From: Clostridiales bacterium
GTDB taxonomy: Bacteria; Bacillota; Clostridia; Lachnospirales; Anaerotignaceae
Assembly: GCA_018364635.1 (NCBI GenBank)
Contig: JAGZLR010000010.1
Span: 1-50,717 of the forward strand
Length of the DNA stretch: 50,717 nucleotides
Direction of reading: 5' to 3'
Part shown: positions 40,036-48,524 of the stretch, one piece after another
Layout: every line of letters begins with the position of its first letter
How positions within the stretch are numbered: the first letter of the stretch is position 1
The notes under the pieces: model-generated
Databases searched by the model: none
Told to the model about the DNA's origin: nothing
What the model saw: only the letters and a program-made list of their open reading frames with translations
Translations under genes and position numbers: made by a program

Positions 40036-40578
40036 TTATTTGATCAAGTTGGAGATTGTTTTAAACTGATCAGAACCTGCTTCCACTAAAAGTTCAAACA
40101 AAATGGCTTCATAAGTAGTAATATGAATGCCTTCCATCATTGCCCGACGTATAGCAGACTGTTTATTCTGTTTTGTGCGTGAACCGATACAGTCTTCCAC
40201 AAGATAAACGTGGTAACCGTTTGCAATGAGATCAATAGCGGTCTGCAAAACACAGATATGTGCTTCAATGCCACAAAGTATGACGTCCTTTTTTCCTGTT
40301 TTTAAAATTGCTTGACGAATTTTGTTATCCTGCCAACAGGAGAAAGCGGTTTTGGGTAAAGTAATTGCATTTTTAGCTGCATCTGCAATAGGCTGGATTG
40401 TTTTTCCCAGTCCTTTTGGATATTGTTCACTGATGATAAGCGGTAGTTTCAACGTTTCTAGCCCTTTAATTAAGACTGTGGCGTTATTTACAATTTTTTC
40501 ATTTTTATATATAACTGGAGTAAGCTTTTCTTGATAATCTACAATGATACCTAAGGAATTTTTTAAATCAATTCTCAT
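40036..40578 (-). CDS. Isochorismatase-family hydrolase
   Basis: A cysteine hydrolase of the isochorismatase/nicotinamidase superfamily, 180 residues. The catalytic triad is present as D14 (IIVDYQEKL), K76 (LPKTAFSCW) and C109 (GIEAHICVLQTA). This subgroup resembles YcaC-like enzymes of unknown substrate; an isochorismate role is not implied by any neighbour. It is the last gene of a three-gene minus-strand unit. Confidence 0.9.
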   Translation of the reverse strand: MRIDLKNSLGIIVDYQEKLTPVIYKNEKIVNNATVLIKGLETLKLPLIISEQYPKGLGKTIQPIADAAKNAITLPKTAFSCWQDNKIRQAILKTGKKDVILCGIEAHICVLQTAIDLIANGYHVYLVEDCIGSRTKQNKQSAIRRAMMEGIHITTYEAILFELLVEAGSDQFKTISNLIK

Positions 40579-40594
40579 AGAATGACCTCCTTTT

Positions 40595-40825
40595 TTAAAA
40601 TATGCCGATTAGTTTTATAAAAAGAACAAATAGCATAAAAAGTAAAATAATAAAAGACGTCTTAAATTTTTTTCCTGCCGCCTTTAACAATGCCGCCAAC
40701 ACAATTCCATCAATGAACAACACAATTGTTCCTGGAGTAAACCCTTTGTCTAGATCACACTTATATAACAACAGAAAAAATAGAATCATAAAAATGGGAA
40801 TAGATACCCAAAGTTTTTTGCTCAC
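40595..40825 (-). CDS. Small membrane protein
   Basis: A 76-residue hydrophobic protein with two or three membrane segments (VSIPIFMILFFLLLYKC; TIVLFIDGIVLAALLKA; FIILLFMLFVLFIKLIG). The frame opens at ATG 40834, but AAAGGAG abuts that ATG directly; the GTG at 40825 has a 9-nt spacing and is preferred. No family recognized. It lies between the lipoprotein and hydrolase genes with gaps under 40 bp. Confidence 0.65.
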   Translation of the reverse strand: MSKKLWVSIPIFMILFFLLLYKCDLDKGFTPGTIVLFIDGIVLAALLKAAGKKFKTSFIILLFMLFVLFIKLIGIF

Positions 40826-40862
40826 AGCTGCCATCTCCTTTTGCTGTGTAAATTTTTATTCA

Positions 40863-41936
40863 TTATGGCGTTTCGGTATCTTCTGGTACAGTTTCGGCCT
40901 CAATTCCAAGGTTGGCTGCATCGATTGCCAGAGGAATCATGACAGAAGGTTCTCGATAGCCTTCTATTGGCTCATCAACAACTTTACCAGAACTATCTAT
41001 AAACAAGTAGGTTGGCACGCCGTCCAAAAATCTACGTGCCCAGCTAGCTAAGGTATTATCTAAGACAATAGCAGTATACTCACCTTGTGCATTGGCTTTC
41101 TGAGCCAATGCAACTTCTGTTTTAGATTCATCAGGCAGATCAATGATAGCCTCAATAAGATTGATCTCTGGATGATCTTTTTGGAAGGCTGCGTACATTT
41201 CTTGGAGATCACCAGCAATATCTCTGTTGGTACCTTCTAACTGCCAAAAGACAAAAAGTGTCAAATCATACTCTGCAAAGACAGAACTGTCAATTTCTTC
41301 TCCTTCAATTGTTTTGGTATTAAAGGAGATATATTTGCTCAATTCTTCTGCTTGACGTTCTAAAGCTTTCGGGTCGAACTCGAACGTTCCCATCGTTTTT
41401 CGAATATCTTTTGCAGAGGTACAAAGTTCGTCATAGGTCTTTTTTTCATCTGCTGTCAAATCAGAAGTATCAATGGAAGATCCAGTTAAAATATAGTAAT
41501 TATATCCTTGCTGTTGGCTAACAAGATCAACAGAAGAAAAGGTGCTAAACAGTTCCTTTACAGAGTCTTTTTCTAGATTTTCTTCTCGAATAACTGCTAT
41601 ATAAAACAATGGTTTATAATCTGTATCTTTGATTTCAGCATCCATTGTTGTTAAAGCATTTTTCGTTTTTTCGGATACAAAATCATACTTTCCGAGAAAA
41701 AAGATGTCTTCTGTCTGATAGGTACGGGATAAGATATTACCGTTGTAATTGTCGGGCAGCGTATACTTCACACCAACAGTATCTAGTATCACGGTTTTAT
41801 CAGTATCTTTTGGCACATCTTTGTCTGTCTGAACAACAAGTTCTGAAGAATTGGATGGGGATTCTTTAGCTCCACAGCCTGTGATTGTGCCAATGACTGT
41901 GAAAACGAGTAATAGTGTTAACAATTTTCTTTTCAT
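40863..41936 (-). CDS. Lipoprotein with thioredoxin-like domain lacking CxxC
   Basis: A 357-residue exported lipoprotein: signal peptide with lipobox ITGC near residue 21, an N-terminal domain of unknown fold, and a C-terminal TlpA/AhpC-like domain (about residues 205-340). In that domain, FVFWQLEGTNRD stands where redox proteins have WCxxC, so the active-site cysteines are missing, while the cis-proline loop is kept (DGVPTYLFIDSSGKVV). A redox role is therefore doubtful; substrate or cofactor binding is possible. ATG 41936 follows GGAGGT. Confidence 0.8.
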   Translation of the reverse strand: MKRKLLTLLLVFTVIGTITGCGAKESPSNSSELVVQTDKDVPKDTDKTVILDTVGVKYTLPDNYNGNILSRTYQTEDIFFLGKYDFVSEKTKNALTTMDAEIKDTDYKPLFYIAVIREENLEKDSVKELFSTFSSVDLVSQQQGYNYYILTGSSIDTSDLTADEKKTYDELCTSAKDIRKTMGTFEFDPKALERQAEELSKYISFNTKTIEGEEIDSSVFAEYDLTLFVFWQLEGTNRDIAGDLQEMYAAFQKDHPEINLIEAIIDLPDESKTEVALAQKANAQGEYTAIVLDNTLASWARRFLDGVPTYLFIDSSGKVVDEPIEGYREPSVMIPLAIDAANLGIEAETVPEDTETP

Positions 41937-41962
41937 AATCAATTACCTCCATATACTTCACG

Positions 41963-41991
41963 ATTATAAAGCTTGTCCAGCTGTTTTGCAA
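41963..41991 (-). promoter_or_regulatory. Promoter of the lipoprotein operon
   Basis: On the minus strand, TTGCAA (41991-41986) and TATAAT (41968-41963) are 17 bases apart, about 25 bases before the lipoprotein ATG. Confidence 0.75.
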
Positions 41992-42183
41992 ATAAAAATC
42001 TATTTTTAATTCATCTTTAATCCAGTGCAAATTTTAATCTAAATCAGAATACTTATACTAATTACAATAAAGAGATTCCATATAGTTAGTAAATTGGATT
42101 ATGGAATTGATTCCGAAAACTATTATTCCTATCGAAGAATAATTCAATACGAAAGAGAAGCGAAAAATAAATTTAGAAAATGA

Positions 42184-42234
42184 AAACAAAGAAGAGTTAA
42201 AAAATTCTGGATTGTAGCAGTTAATTTTCAGTAA
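42184..42234 (+). pseudogene. Possible N-terminal remnant of a membrane-fusion protein
   Basis: A short in-frame stretch (KQRRVKKFWIVAVNFQ, then stop) looks like the basic-hydrophobic N-terminus of a MacA/HlyD-type membrane-fusion protein. The rest of the gene is missing. The call leans on the better MacB remnant just downstream, so it is tentative. The surrounding 41992-42326 is otherwise A+T-rich with no intact gene. Confidence 0.3.
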
Positions 42235-42326
42235 AAAAATAAAAAACTGGATTGTGATACTGTATTTGATAGAGATGTAACATCTTTTAACAAAATAGAT
42301 ATATTACTATTCGTAGAAGAGACGAA

Positions 42327-42743
42327 TTGAACCTTACAGAATATTTAAAAAAAACATGAAAGACTGTTTTTTTTCATAAAATGAGGACATTTTTAACAAT
42401 GCTTGGTATAATAATAGGTACCAACTATGGGATTATCATCGTGACCTTTCGCTAGGGATGAGTGTTAACAAAGCCATCATAAAAAGTAAGTAGAAAAATT
42501 AAGGAACAAAAGTTGATCGGTCAAAAATATATTAGAATAGAGTTGAGCAGTCTATTAGGTTTGATTTTAAGCTGCATTAGCAGCGGTATCATAGGGGAAC
42601 TATGAGTCAGTGGAGTTGAAGGTAAACTTGGACACTATTTTGGCAGAGGTTTTAATATTATGGCAATCGGAATTATATTTTGTATGGCACCAGCAGACAA
42701 AGAGGCAAAACTTGATCCGATGGAAGCTCTGCTGTATGAGTAG
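42327..42743 (+). pseudogene. Deleted remnant of a MacB/FtsX-type ABC permease
   Basis: The N-terminus survives from TTG 42327: MNLTEYLKKT, a stop, then KTVFFHKMRTFLTMLGIIIG, which matches the conserved N-terminal membrane segment of MacB-type permeases (typically NKMRSFLTMLGIIIG). Later come a hydrophobic piece (IELSSLLGLILSCISSGIIG) and the conserved C-terminus MAIGIIFCMAPADKEAKLDPMEALLYE ending at TAG 42741-42743, although in different frames and with stops. Only about 417 bp of an expected 1200 bp remain; the large extracytoplasmic domain is gone. Confidence 0.8.
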
Positions 42744-42764
42744 GTCAATAAAGGAGTGTACAAT

Positions 42765-43454
42765 ATGGAAAACGGCAAAGTGCTTCTTGTGGAAGATGAA
42801 GTGAAGTTGGCAAGGTTTGTAGAGCTGGAACTGGAATATGAAGGGTACGAAGTGACTGTTTGTCATGATGGTAGAGAGGGTCTTGAATTAGGTATTTCAG
42901 GAAATTACGGTATGATTTTATTGGATTTGATGCTCCCAGGATTAAATGGTCTTGAGGTTTGCCGCAGGATTCGGAAAGTGAGTAATATCCCTATTATTAT
43001 GTTGACAGCGAAAGATGAAGTAATGGATAAAGTAGCTGGACTCGACAGTGGCGCGGATGATTACTTGACAAAACCATTTGCTATTGAGGAACTTTTGGCC
43101 CGTATGCGGGTAGCTTTAAAGCACAGTCGTTCTTCAGAGTTAACGAGAAATAAGCTGGAAGCAAAAGATATTATGATCGATCTAGATAAACGTTTGGTGA
43201 AGGTGAAGGATCAAGAAGTAGAGTTAACAAAAAAGGAATTTGAATTATTAGTATATATGGTACAGAATAAAAATATTGTATTGAACAGAGAGCAGATTTT
43301 GAATCAGGTGTGGGGTTATAATTATGTAGGAGAAACAAACGTTGTGGATGTATATATCAGATATTTGAGAGCTAAGATTGACGAACAGTTCCAGACAAAG
43401 TACATACATACCATTCGCGGCGTTGGTTATTATGTGAAGGATGAAGAAGATTAA
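42765..43454 (+). CDS. OmpR-family response regulator
   Basis: A DNA-binding response regulator of 229 residues: receiver domain with phosphorylation site D54, acidic E10/D11, T81 and K103, then a winged-helix domain (about 130-227) ending in IHTIRGVGYYVKDEED. ATG 42765 lies 8 nt after AAGGAG; a GTG at 42756 overlaps that site. It overlaps the kinase gene by 14 bases. It starts directly after the MacB-like remnant, so it probably once regulated that pump. Confidence 0.94.
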   Translation: MENGKVLLVEDEVKLARFVELELEYEGYEVTVCHDGREGLELGISGNYGMILLDLMLPGLNGLEVCRRIRKVSNIPIIMLTAKDEVMDKVAGLDSGADDYLTKPFAIEELLARMRVALKHSRSSELTRNKLEAKDIMIDLDKRLVKVKDQEVELTKKEFELLVYMVQNKNIVLNREQILNQVWGYNYVGETNVVDVYIRYLRAKIDEQFQTKYIHTIRGVGYYVKDEED

Positions 43455-44970
43455 AATTATAAATAAACTCTGGAACAAATGCCAAAAATTAAAAATTACA
43501 ACAAAAATTACTATTATGTACGGTGCCCTTTTTACATTGTCTTTGGGTATTATTAGCGTACTTTTGATAGGCTCTTCCATTGCAATTTTACGATATTCTT
43601 CAAGAAGCGACCTGGAAAAAACAATTTCTCAGACAGAAAGTTTTATACAAAGAGGAGGAGAATTAAATCGAGACTCTTTGCAAAGTCATTTGTCAGATCG
43701 TTATGTAGAATTGCAAGTAATAGATCCCAAACGGAGAAAAAGCTATCAGAGTGATGAGGGGGTTCGTCCAAATTTTATTGAGCGAGGAATGCCCTTTGCA
43801 ATGGGAGCAGCTCCGCCAAACCAAGATGGGAACCAGTTTCATGAAATGGAAAGCATGGATGGGCAACAAAGTGCCAATACTCAAGATTTAGAAATTCTAT
43901 ATCAAAACCTGATGGATGAGGCGAATGGTCGTACAAAAGAGTATAGTGTGCGTGATAAAGCAGGTACATTTATGCTGATGGAAAAAATTATTATTTACGA
44001 GGATGCTCCCTATATTTTACAGGCCTACCGTTTTATTGGCGATGATGAAGCACAGATCGATGGATTAATTTTCTTATTTCTAATTGTTGATATATTAGGA
44101 ATTTTAGCTTCTATTTTAGTAGGCCGTTACATTAGCAGAAAGGCTCTTCAGCCAGTACAGGATATTACAGAGACAGCAGAAAGAATTTCTATTGAAGATT
44201 TAAGCCAGCGCATTGAAGTACCCGAAACTCATGATGAGATGCGCGAACTGATTCTCACCTTTAACTCTATGATTGACCGTCTAGAAGTATCATTTAAAAA
44301 ACAAAATCAGTTTATTTCTGATGCAAGTCACGAACTCAGAACACCAATTTCCGTTATTCAGGGATATGCAAATCTTATTAATCGTTGGGGAAAAACTGAT
44401 ACGAATGTTTTACAAGAGAGTATAGATTCAATTTTGGCAGAGACAGATCACATGTCAAAATTGATTAAGAATCTTCTCTTTCTTGCAAAAAGTACGCAAA
44501 ACCGTATTCCTGTGAAAAAAGAACGAGTGAATTTGAATGATTTAGCACAGGATATTGTTCGGGATATGCAGATTTCAATTGAGGATAGACAAATAATCTA
44601 TGAGCAAAAAGATGAAGTATTTGTGGAGGGTGATTATGATTTACTGAAGCAGTTACTTTGGATCCATGGTGAAAATGCAGTAAAATATACAAAAGCAGGA
44701 GGAACAATTCATTTTACTGTTTACCAGGAAAAAGGAAAAGCGTGTGTGAGTGTTGCTGATGATGGTGTTGGAATTAAAAGTGAAGATCAGCCTTATATCT
44801 TTGACCGTTTTTATCGCGCGGATAAGGCGCGAAATAAAGAAATTCCTGGCACAGGATTAGGGCTTGCAATTGCATGTTGGATTGCAGAAAGCCACAAAGG
44901 CGCTATTACAGTAAAGAGTGAAGAAGGTAAAGGAAGTATATTTATTGACAGGTTTCCGTTAGTTAAATAG
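43441..44970 (+). CDS. Sensor histidine kinase (ArlS/CssS-like)
   Basis: A membrane sensor of 509 residues: two transmembrane segments (about 29-50 and 204-226) flank an extracytoplasmic domain rich in Met, Gln and Asn; a HAMP domain follows, then HisKA with H297 in SDASHELRTPISV, and HATPase_c with N-box GENAVKYT, G1 DDGVGI and G2 GTGLGL. It overlaps the response regulator and is followed 23 bp later by the TolC-like gene. Confidence 0.93.
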   Translation: MKKIKIINKLWNKCQKLKITTKITIMYGALFTLSLGIISVLLIGSSIAILRYSSRSDLEKTISQTESFIQRGGELNRDSLQSHLSDRYVELQVIDPKRRKSYQSDEGVRPNFIERGMPFAMGAAPPNQDGNQFHEMESMDGQQSANTQDLEILYQNLMDEANGRTKEYSVRDKAGTFMLMEKIIIYEDAPYILQAYRFIGDDEAQIDGLIFLFLIVDILGILASILVGRYISRKALQPVQDITETAERISIEDLSQRIEVPETHDEMRELILTFNSMIDRLEVSFKKQNQFISDASHELRTPISVIQGYANLINRWGKTDTNVLQESIDSILAETDHMSKLIKNLLFLAKSTQNRIPVKKERVNLNDLAQDIVRDMQISIEDRQIIYEQKDEVFVEGDYDLLKQLLWIHGENAVKYTKAGGTIHFTVYQEKGKACVSVADDGVGIKSEDQPYIFDRFYRADKARNKEIPGTGLGLAIACWIAESHKGAITVKSEEGKGSIFIDRFPLVK

Positions 44971-44993
44971 AAAATTGACAGGAGGTATGATAG

Positions 44994-46205
44994 ATGAAAA
45001 GGAAAATCAAATTTATTTTTTTAGCTACAACAATGGTGGTTGCCAGTGGAACATACTGTGCCTTTGGAGCTGAACAACAAGAGACATCTGCTGTTCAGGT
45101 TATAGTAGAAAATACACAAGAAGCCACAAGCCCATTAGAAACGCAAGGCAATGGAATGACAAAAAATGGTGTTGCAGGATCTGTTAAAGCTACAACAGAG
45201 AAAGAGGACAAGAACATAACAACGGTTTCTTTGACTTTAGATGAAGCTGTACAAAAGGCCATTGCAAACTCTACTTCTCTAAAAAAATTAGAGGCAGATA
45301 TGGATTTAGCGGATGATGATCGTGAAAAAATATATGATGCTTATGCTTACTCAACTTCAGATGATAATCTGTCTTCTCTATTGCAATTAGTACAGTATCA
45401 GACAGATGAGCGTAACAACCGTACAACGAAAGAGATTACAGAGGGAAAAATTAAATATGAAATGCAAACAGCGTTTATCAATATTATCAATATGGAAAAC
45501 AAAATAGAAAATTTGACAAGAACAATTAAAAACAGCGAAAAGGAACTTTCTATTATGGCTGTAAAAAAAGATTTAAATATGATAACAGAAAATGAGTATA
45601 ATAATTATGTCTTAGATCTAGAAAAAAATAAAACTGAACTGGAAAAATCTAAGAATGAATTGGTACAGAATTATGACGCTATTTCTCTACTGATTGGAGG
45701 TGCAATGGGAACGGTATATGATTTGGAGATAACGCCTACTTATGAGCCTCTAACTGTAGATGGCGGGATTGACAGTTATGTGAATCGTGCGATTAGTTCA
45801 GATTTAAATTTGAAGATTTTACAAGAAAATTTGGATATGGCAAAAAAAGAACTGAATGCTTATACAGCAGATCAGGCAGGTACTTATCAATCTAAGAAAA
45901 ACGAAATCAGCAATCAAGGGCTCTCTCTTATTGATTCTAGAGATGAATTGGAATCAAAAATTAGATCTACTTATGATAGTATTGTAAGTTTGGAGAAGAC
46001 TTACGATAATGATGTTTTGGAATTAGAACAAATGGAAGCGGATTATGAGGTTATGGAGAAAAAGCATGAGCTCCAAATGATTACAGATTTAGAACTGGAG
46101 AAAGAAAAGGCAAGTATAGAAGAAAAGAAAAGCATGATACTATCAGATATTTATGAACACATGCTGTTAGTAGAAAAATTTAAGACAACATACCTTCTTT
46201 CATGA
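44994..46205 (+). CDS. TolC-like coiled-coil protein
   Basis: A secreted protein of 403 residues with a signal peptide ending in AFGAEQ (about residue 26), a low-complexity linker and a long helical part: LTLDEAVQKAIANSTSLKKLEADMDLA matches the first TolC repeat, and two coiled-coil hairpins follow (about 150-230 and 270-390). TolC normally forms an outer-membrane channel, yet this organism otherwise looks monoderm. TolC-like proteins do occur in Clostridia beside MacAB-type pumps. It is last in the kinase operon, with AGGAGGT before ATG 44994. Confidence 0.82.
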   Translation: MKRKIKFIFLATTMVVASGTYCAFGAEQQETSAVQVIVENTQEATSPLETQGNGMTKNGVAGSVKATTEKEDKNITTVSLTLDEAVQKAIANSTSLKKLEADMDLADDDREKIYDAYAYSTSDDNLSSLLQLVQYQTDERNNRTTKEITEGKIKYEMQTAFINIINMENKIENLTRTIKNSEKELSIMAVKKDLNMITENEYNNYVLDLEKNKTELEKSKNELVQNYDAISLLIGGAMGTVYDLEITPTYEPLTVDGGIDSYVNRAISSDLNLKILQENLDMAKKELNAYTADQAGTYQSKKNEISNQGLSLIDSRDELESKIRSTYDSIVSLEKTYDNDVLELEQMEADYEVMEKKHELQMITDLELEKEKASIEEKKSMILSDIYEHMLLVEKFKTTYLLS

Positions 46206-46256
46206 TTCAGTCGTTCATACTGATCCTTATAATATTTTTTATATTTATTTTGTATC

Positions 46257-46302
46257 AAAAGACTTCTTAACCAATATAAATTGGCTAAGAAGTCTTTTGA
46301 TT
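46257..46302 (+). terminator. Terminator after the TolC-like gene
   Basis: Arms 46257-46275 (AAAAGACTTCTTAACCAAT) and 46280-46298 (ATTGGCTAAGAAGTCTTTT) form a 19-bp stem with one mismatch and a 4-base loop, ending in Ts. Confidence 0.88.
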
Positions 46303-46431
46303 TGATGATATTTTTGGCTAAAAAGAACCGGCTTTGCTGCGTATCATAAATATAAAAGAACAATAAAATGAAATTATGCTGTATTTTTTGCCGTGATTTG
46401 ACTGATATAGAGTAGATATGCATAAAAATGT
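46303..46431. other. Non-coding gap before the GntR promoter
   Basis: Together with the terminator and promoter this fills the roughly 300-bp gap between the TolC-like and GntR genes. No further gene or RNA was recognized. Confidence 0.5.
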
Positions 46432-46460
46432 TTGAAATAAACTGTATTTGGAGTTATAAT
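46432..46460 (+). promoter_or_regulatory. Promoter of the GntR regulator
   Basis: TTGAAA (46432-46437) and TATAAT (46455-46460) are 17 bases apart. Start point near 46467, about 37 nt before the coding region. Confidence 0.8.
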
Positions 46461-46503
46461 ATATTACAGATTATGATACAAAAGAAGTTGGAGGGGTATG
46501 TCA

Positions 46504-47166
46504 ATGCGGGGAAGAAGTTTGTCAGAAACAATTGCTGATGATATTATGAACATGATTATTGTGGAGAAAAAATATTTGCCTGGACAAAAAATTCCAAATG
46601 AAAATGAATTTTCCTCAGAATTAAAAATTAGCCGTACAACTTTGAGAGAAGCGATCCGTATCCTTGTTACTAGAGATGTATTAGAAATACGACGCGGTAA
46701 GGGAACTTTTGTGACAAATTTATCTAACATATCAGAAAATGGAGATATGAAAGAACTTTCTAAAATGAAAGTGAATTTACGAGATCTCTACGAAATGAGA
46801 ATGATTTTTGAGCCACAGACTGCCTTTTATGCTGCTTTGCGCGGTACAGAAAAAGAGCTGGAGACAATTTTTCGATATGGTCATCAGGAAGAACTTTATG
46901 TGGAAGACCCTGAGAAACGTAGAGAGCTGGAAAATGCTTTTCATAGATCTATTGTGAAAGCTGCACATAACGAATTCATGGTACGTTTAATGCCGATTCT
47001 TTACCAAGCAATTAACTCTTCTATTTTATGTCGTAATGATACAGAATTTATTTTAGAAGATCACAGAGAGATTATGAATTTTTTGAAAAAAAGAGATGGG
47101 GAAGGAGCAAGGGCTGCGATGCAGCTGCATATTATTCACAACATGAGAAACCTTGATCTTGATTAA
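46504..47166 (+). CDS. GntR/FadR-family regulator with FCD domain
   Basis: A transcription factor of 220 residues: N-terminal winged helix-turn-helix (SETIADDIMNMIIVEKKYLPG, then ISRTTLREAIRIL and the wing RRGKGTFV) and a C-terminal FCD ligand-binding domain (about residues 85-215). FCD regulators usually sense organic acids. ATG 46504 is preferred over 46498 because it gives 9-nt spacing from GGAGG. It lies 100 bp upstream of two AEC carriers, which it probably regulates. Confidence 0.92.
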   Translation: MRGRSLSETIADDIMNMIIVEKKYLPGQKIPNENEFSSELKISRTTLREAIRILVTRDVLEIRRGKGTFVTNLSNISENGDMKELSKMKVNLRDLYEMRMIFEPQTAFYAALRGTEKELETIFRYGHQEELYVEDPEKRRELENAFHRSIVKAAHNEFMVRLMPILYQAINSSILCRNDTEFILEDHREIMNFLKKRDGEGARAAMQLHIIHNMRNLDLD

Positions 47167-47266
47167 TCAATTTTCAATAAACAAAAAATATTATTCTCTG
47201 AGTTTTTATGAAATGAATTTGATTATAAAAAAGTGCTATAAAGGTCTATCGAGGGGGGCTGAGCTA

Positions 47267-48208
47267 ATGTCTGGTGAATTGTCTATCTTAGTGAACCAAT
47301 TACTTATGTTTATGACAGCAATTGGTTTGGGTTTTTTTGGTTATCGTTTGAGAGTGATAACAGATATAATTGCAGACAGCCTTTCTAGTTTTGTCGTAAA
47401 ATTTATGATTCCTATTATGTTAGTATATATTATAGTGGAGGATGGAACGCCAGAGGGGATTTTATCTGCTCTTCCGGTTATGGGAGCTTCTTTTCTTCTT
47501 GTAATGATTCTTCTGGGATTAGGTATTATTTCTGCCAGTTTTATGGATTTGGATATAAAAGAACGTGCAGCTCATATCTGTATGATTGGGTTTTCTAACA
47601 GTGCATTTTTTGGATTTCCTATTTTTCGTGCTATGTATCCGGCAAAAAGTGCAAATTTTATTGCGACGTTTATGTTGGTGGATGCATTGACCCTTTGGAC
47701 TATAGCGCCTTCTATTTTAAGTGGAGAGAAAAGAATCAATTGGAAAAAAATGGTGAATGGGGCAACGATTGCGGCTTTTATTGGAATAGGAATGGTTTTT
47801 TTGCGAATAAAACCAGTCGATACAATTCCATGGGATGCATTTCGTGGTATTGGTCAAGCATGTAAATATATTGCTATGGTTTACATTGGTGCTGATCTTG
47901 CACGCAAAGGGATCAAAGATATACTGCAGTATCCACAGGCATTGACTGTGATTCCAGTAAAATTGTTGGTTGCGCCGTTTTTCGTCTTTGTTGTGATGAA
48001 CAGTATTTTTGGCGGATTGATAGAGATAGAATATATTATGATGCTTACTATACTTGCAGGACTACCAAGCATGATGACAGTAGTGATGATTGCAAAAAAT
48101 AATCAGTGCGCAGACGGCTATGCTACAAGTGCACTTTTGACGAATACGGTTGTTTCTATGGTTACCCTTCCGGTTGTAATAGGATTGATTGAGTTTTTCT
48201 ATTTTTGA
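47267..48208 (+). CDS. AEC-family transporter (first copy)
   Basis: An integral membrane carrier of the auxin-efflux-carrier family, 313 residues with about ten hydrophobic segments. Bacterial relatives such as MleP and MdcF carry malate or malonate. Family features include MIGFSNSAFFGFPIFRAMYP and the C-terminal AGLPSMMTVVMIAKNN. ATG 47267 follows GAGGGGGGC; the frame opens earlier at 47153 without a ribosome binding site. Paralogous to the next gene. Confidence 0.9.
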   Translation: MSGELSILVNQLLMFMTAIGLGFFGYRLRVITDIIADSLSSFVVKFMIPIMLVYIIVEDGTPEGILSALPVMGASFLLVMILLGLGIISASFMDLDIKERAAHICMIGFSNSAFFGFPIFRAMYPAKSANFIATFMLVDALTLWTIAPSILSGEKRINWKKMVNGATIAAFIGIGMVFLRIKPVDTIPWDAFRGIGQACKYIAMVYIGADLARKGIKDILQYPQALTVIPVKLLVAPFFVFVVMNSIFGGLIEIEYIMMLTILAGLPSMMTVVMIAKNNQCADGYATSALLTNTVVSMVTLPVVIGLIEFFYF

Positions 48209-48254
48209 CCTCTTAAAAAAAGCCTGAACTATGTTTCAGGCTTTTTTTAAGAGG
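48209..48254 (+). terminator. Terminator between the two AEC genes
   Basis: A perfect 20-bp stem (48209-48228 with 48235-48254), including AAAAAAAGCCTGAA/TTCAGGCTTTTTTT, with a 6-base loop. The A/T symmetry means it could work in both directions. The stretch from 48255 to 48457 holds no gene. Confidence 0.92.
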
Positions 48255-48457
48255 GGATCAAAAAAATCGTCGAATTGATGTAAATTTTTTAAAAAACAAA
48301 TAACAATTTATTGAGATTAGATTGAAAGGGAGCAATTTTTAGAGAGGAATCATATCCTTTTTCATCTATCAGTAAGAGTCGCATAGGAAAGATAATTTTA
48401 AGAGATGTTTTTCGTGCAGATTGTTAGCCCTATATTCTCCCAAAAAATTTTATTGAG

Positions 48458-48486
48458 TTGACATACATCAAAATCAGTCGTATGAT
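48458..48486 (+). promoter_or_regulatory. Promoter of the second AEC gene
   Basis: TTGACA (48458-48463) and TATGAT (48481-48486) are 17 bases apart. Together with the preceding terminator, this makes the second carrier an independent transcription unit. Confidence 0.85.
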
Positions 48487-48524
48487 GGCATAAGCTTAAA
48501 ATTAAGAGGATAGGGGTTTTAGAG

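Noticed and set aside
40602..41051. 149-codon plus-strand frame opposite the small membrane protein and lipoprotein genes
   Set aside because: It runs antisense across two genes with good ribosome binding sites and shows no protein features.
44994..46205. Diderm Firmicute (Negativicutes-like) origin based on TolC-like plus SLH proteins
   Set aside because: No outer-membrane porin or lipopolysaccharide gene is seen, and the ribosomal cluster with long L17 points to Lachnospiraceae-type Clostridia; the point cannot be settled from this window alone.
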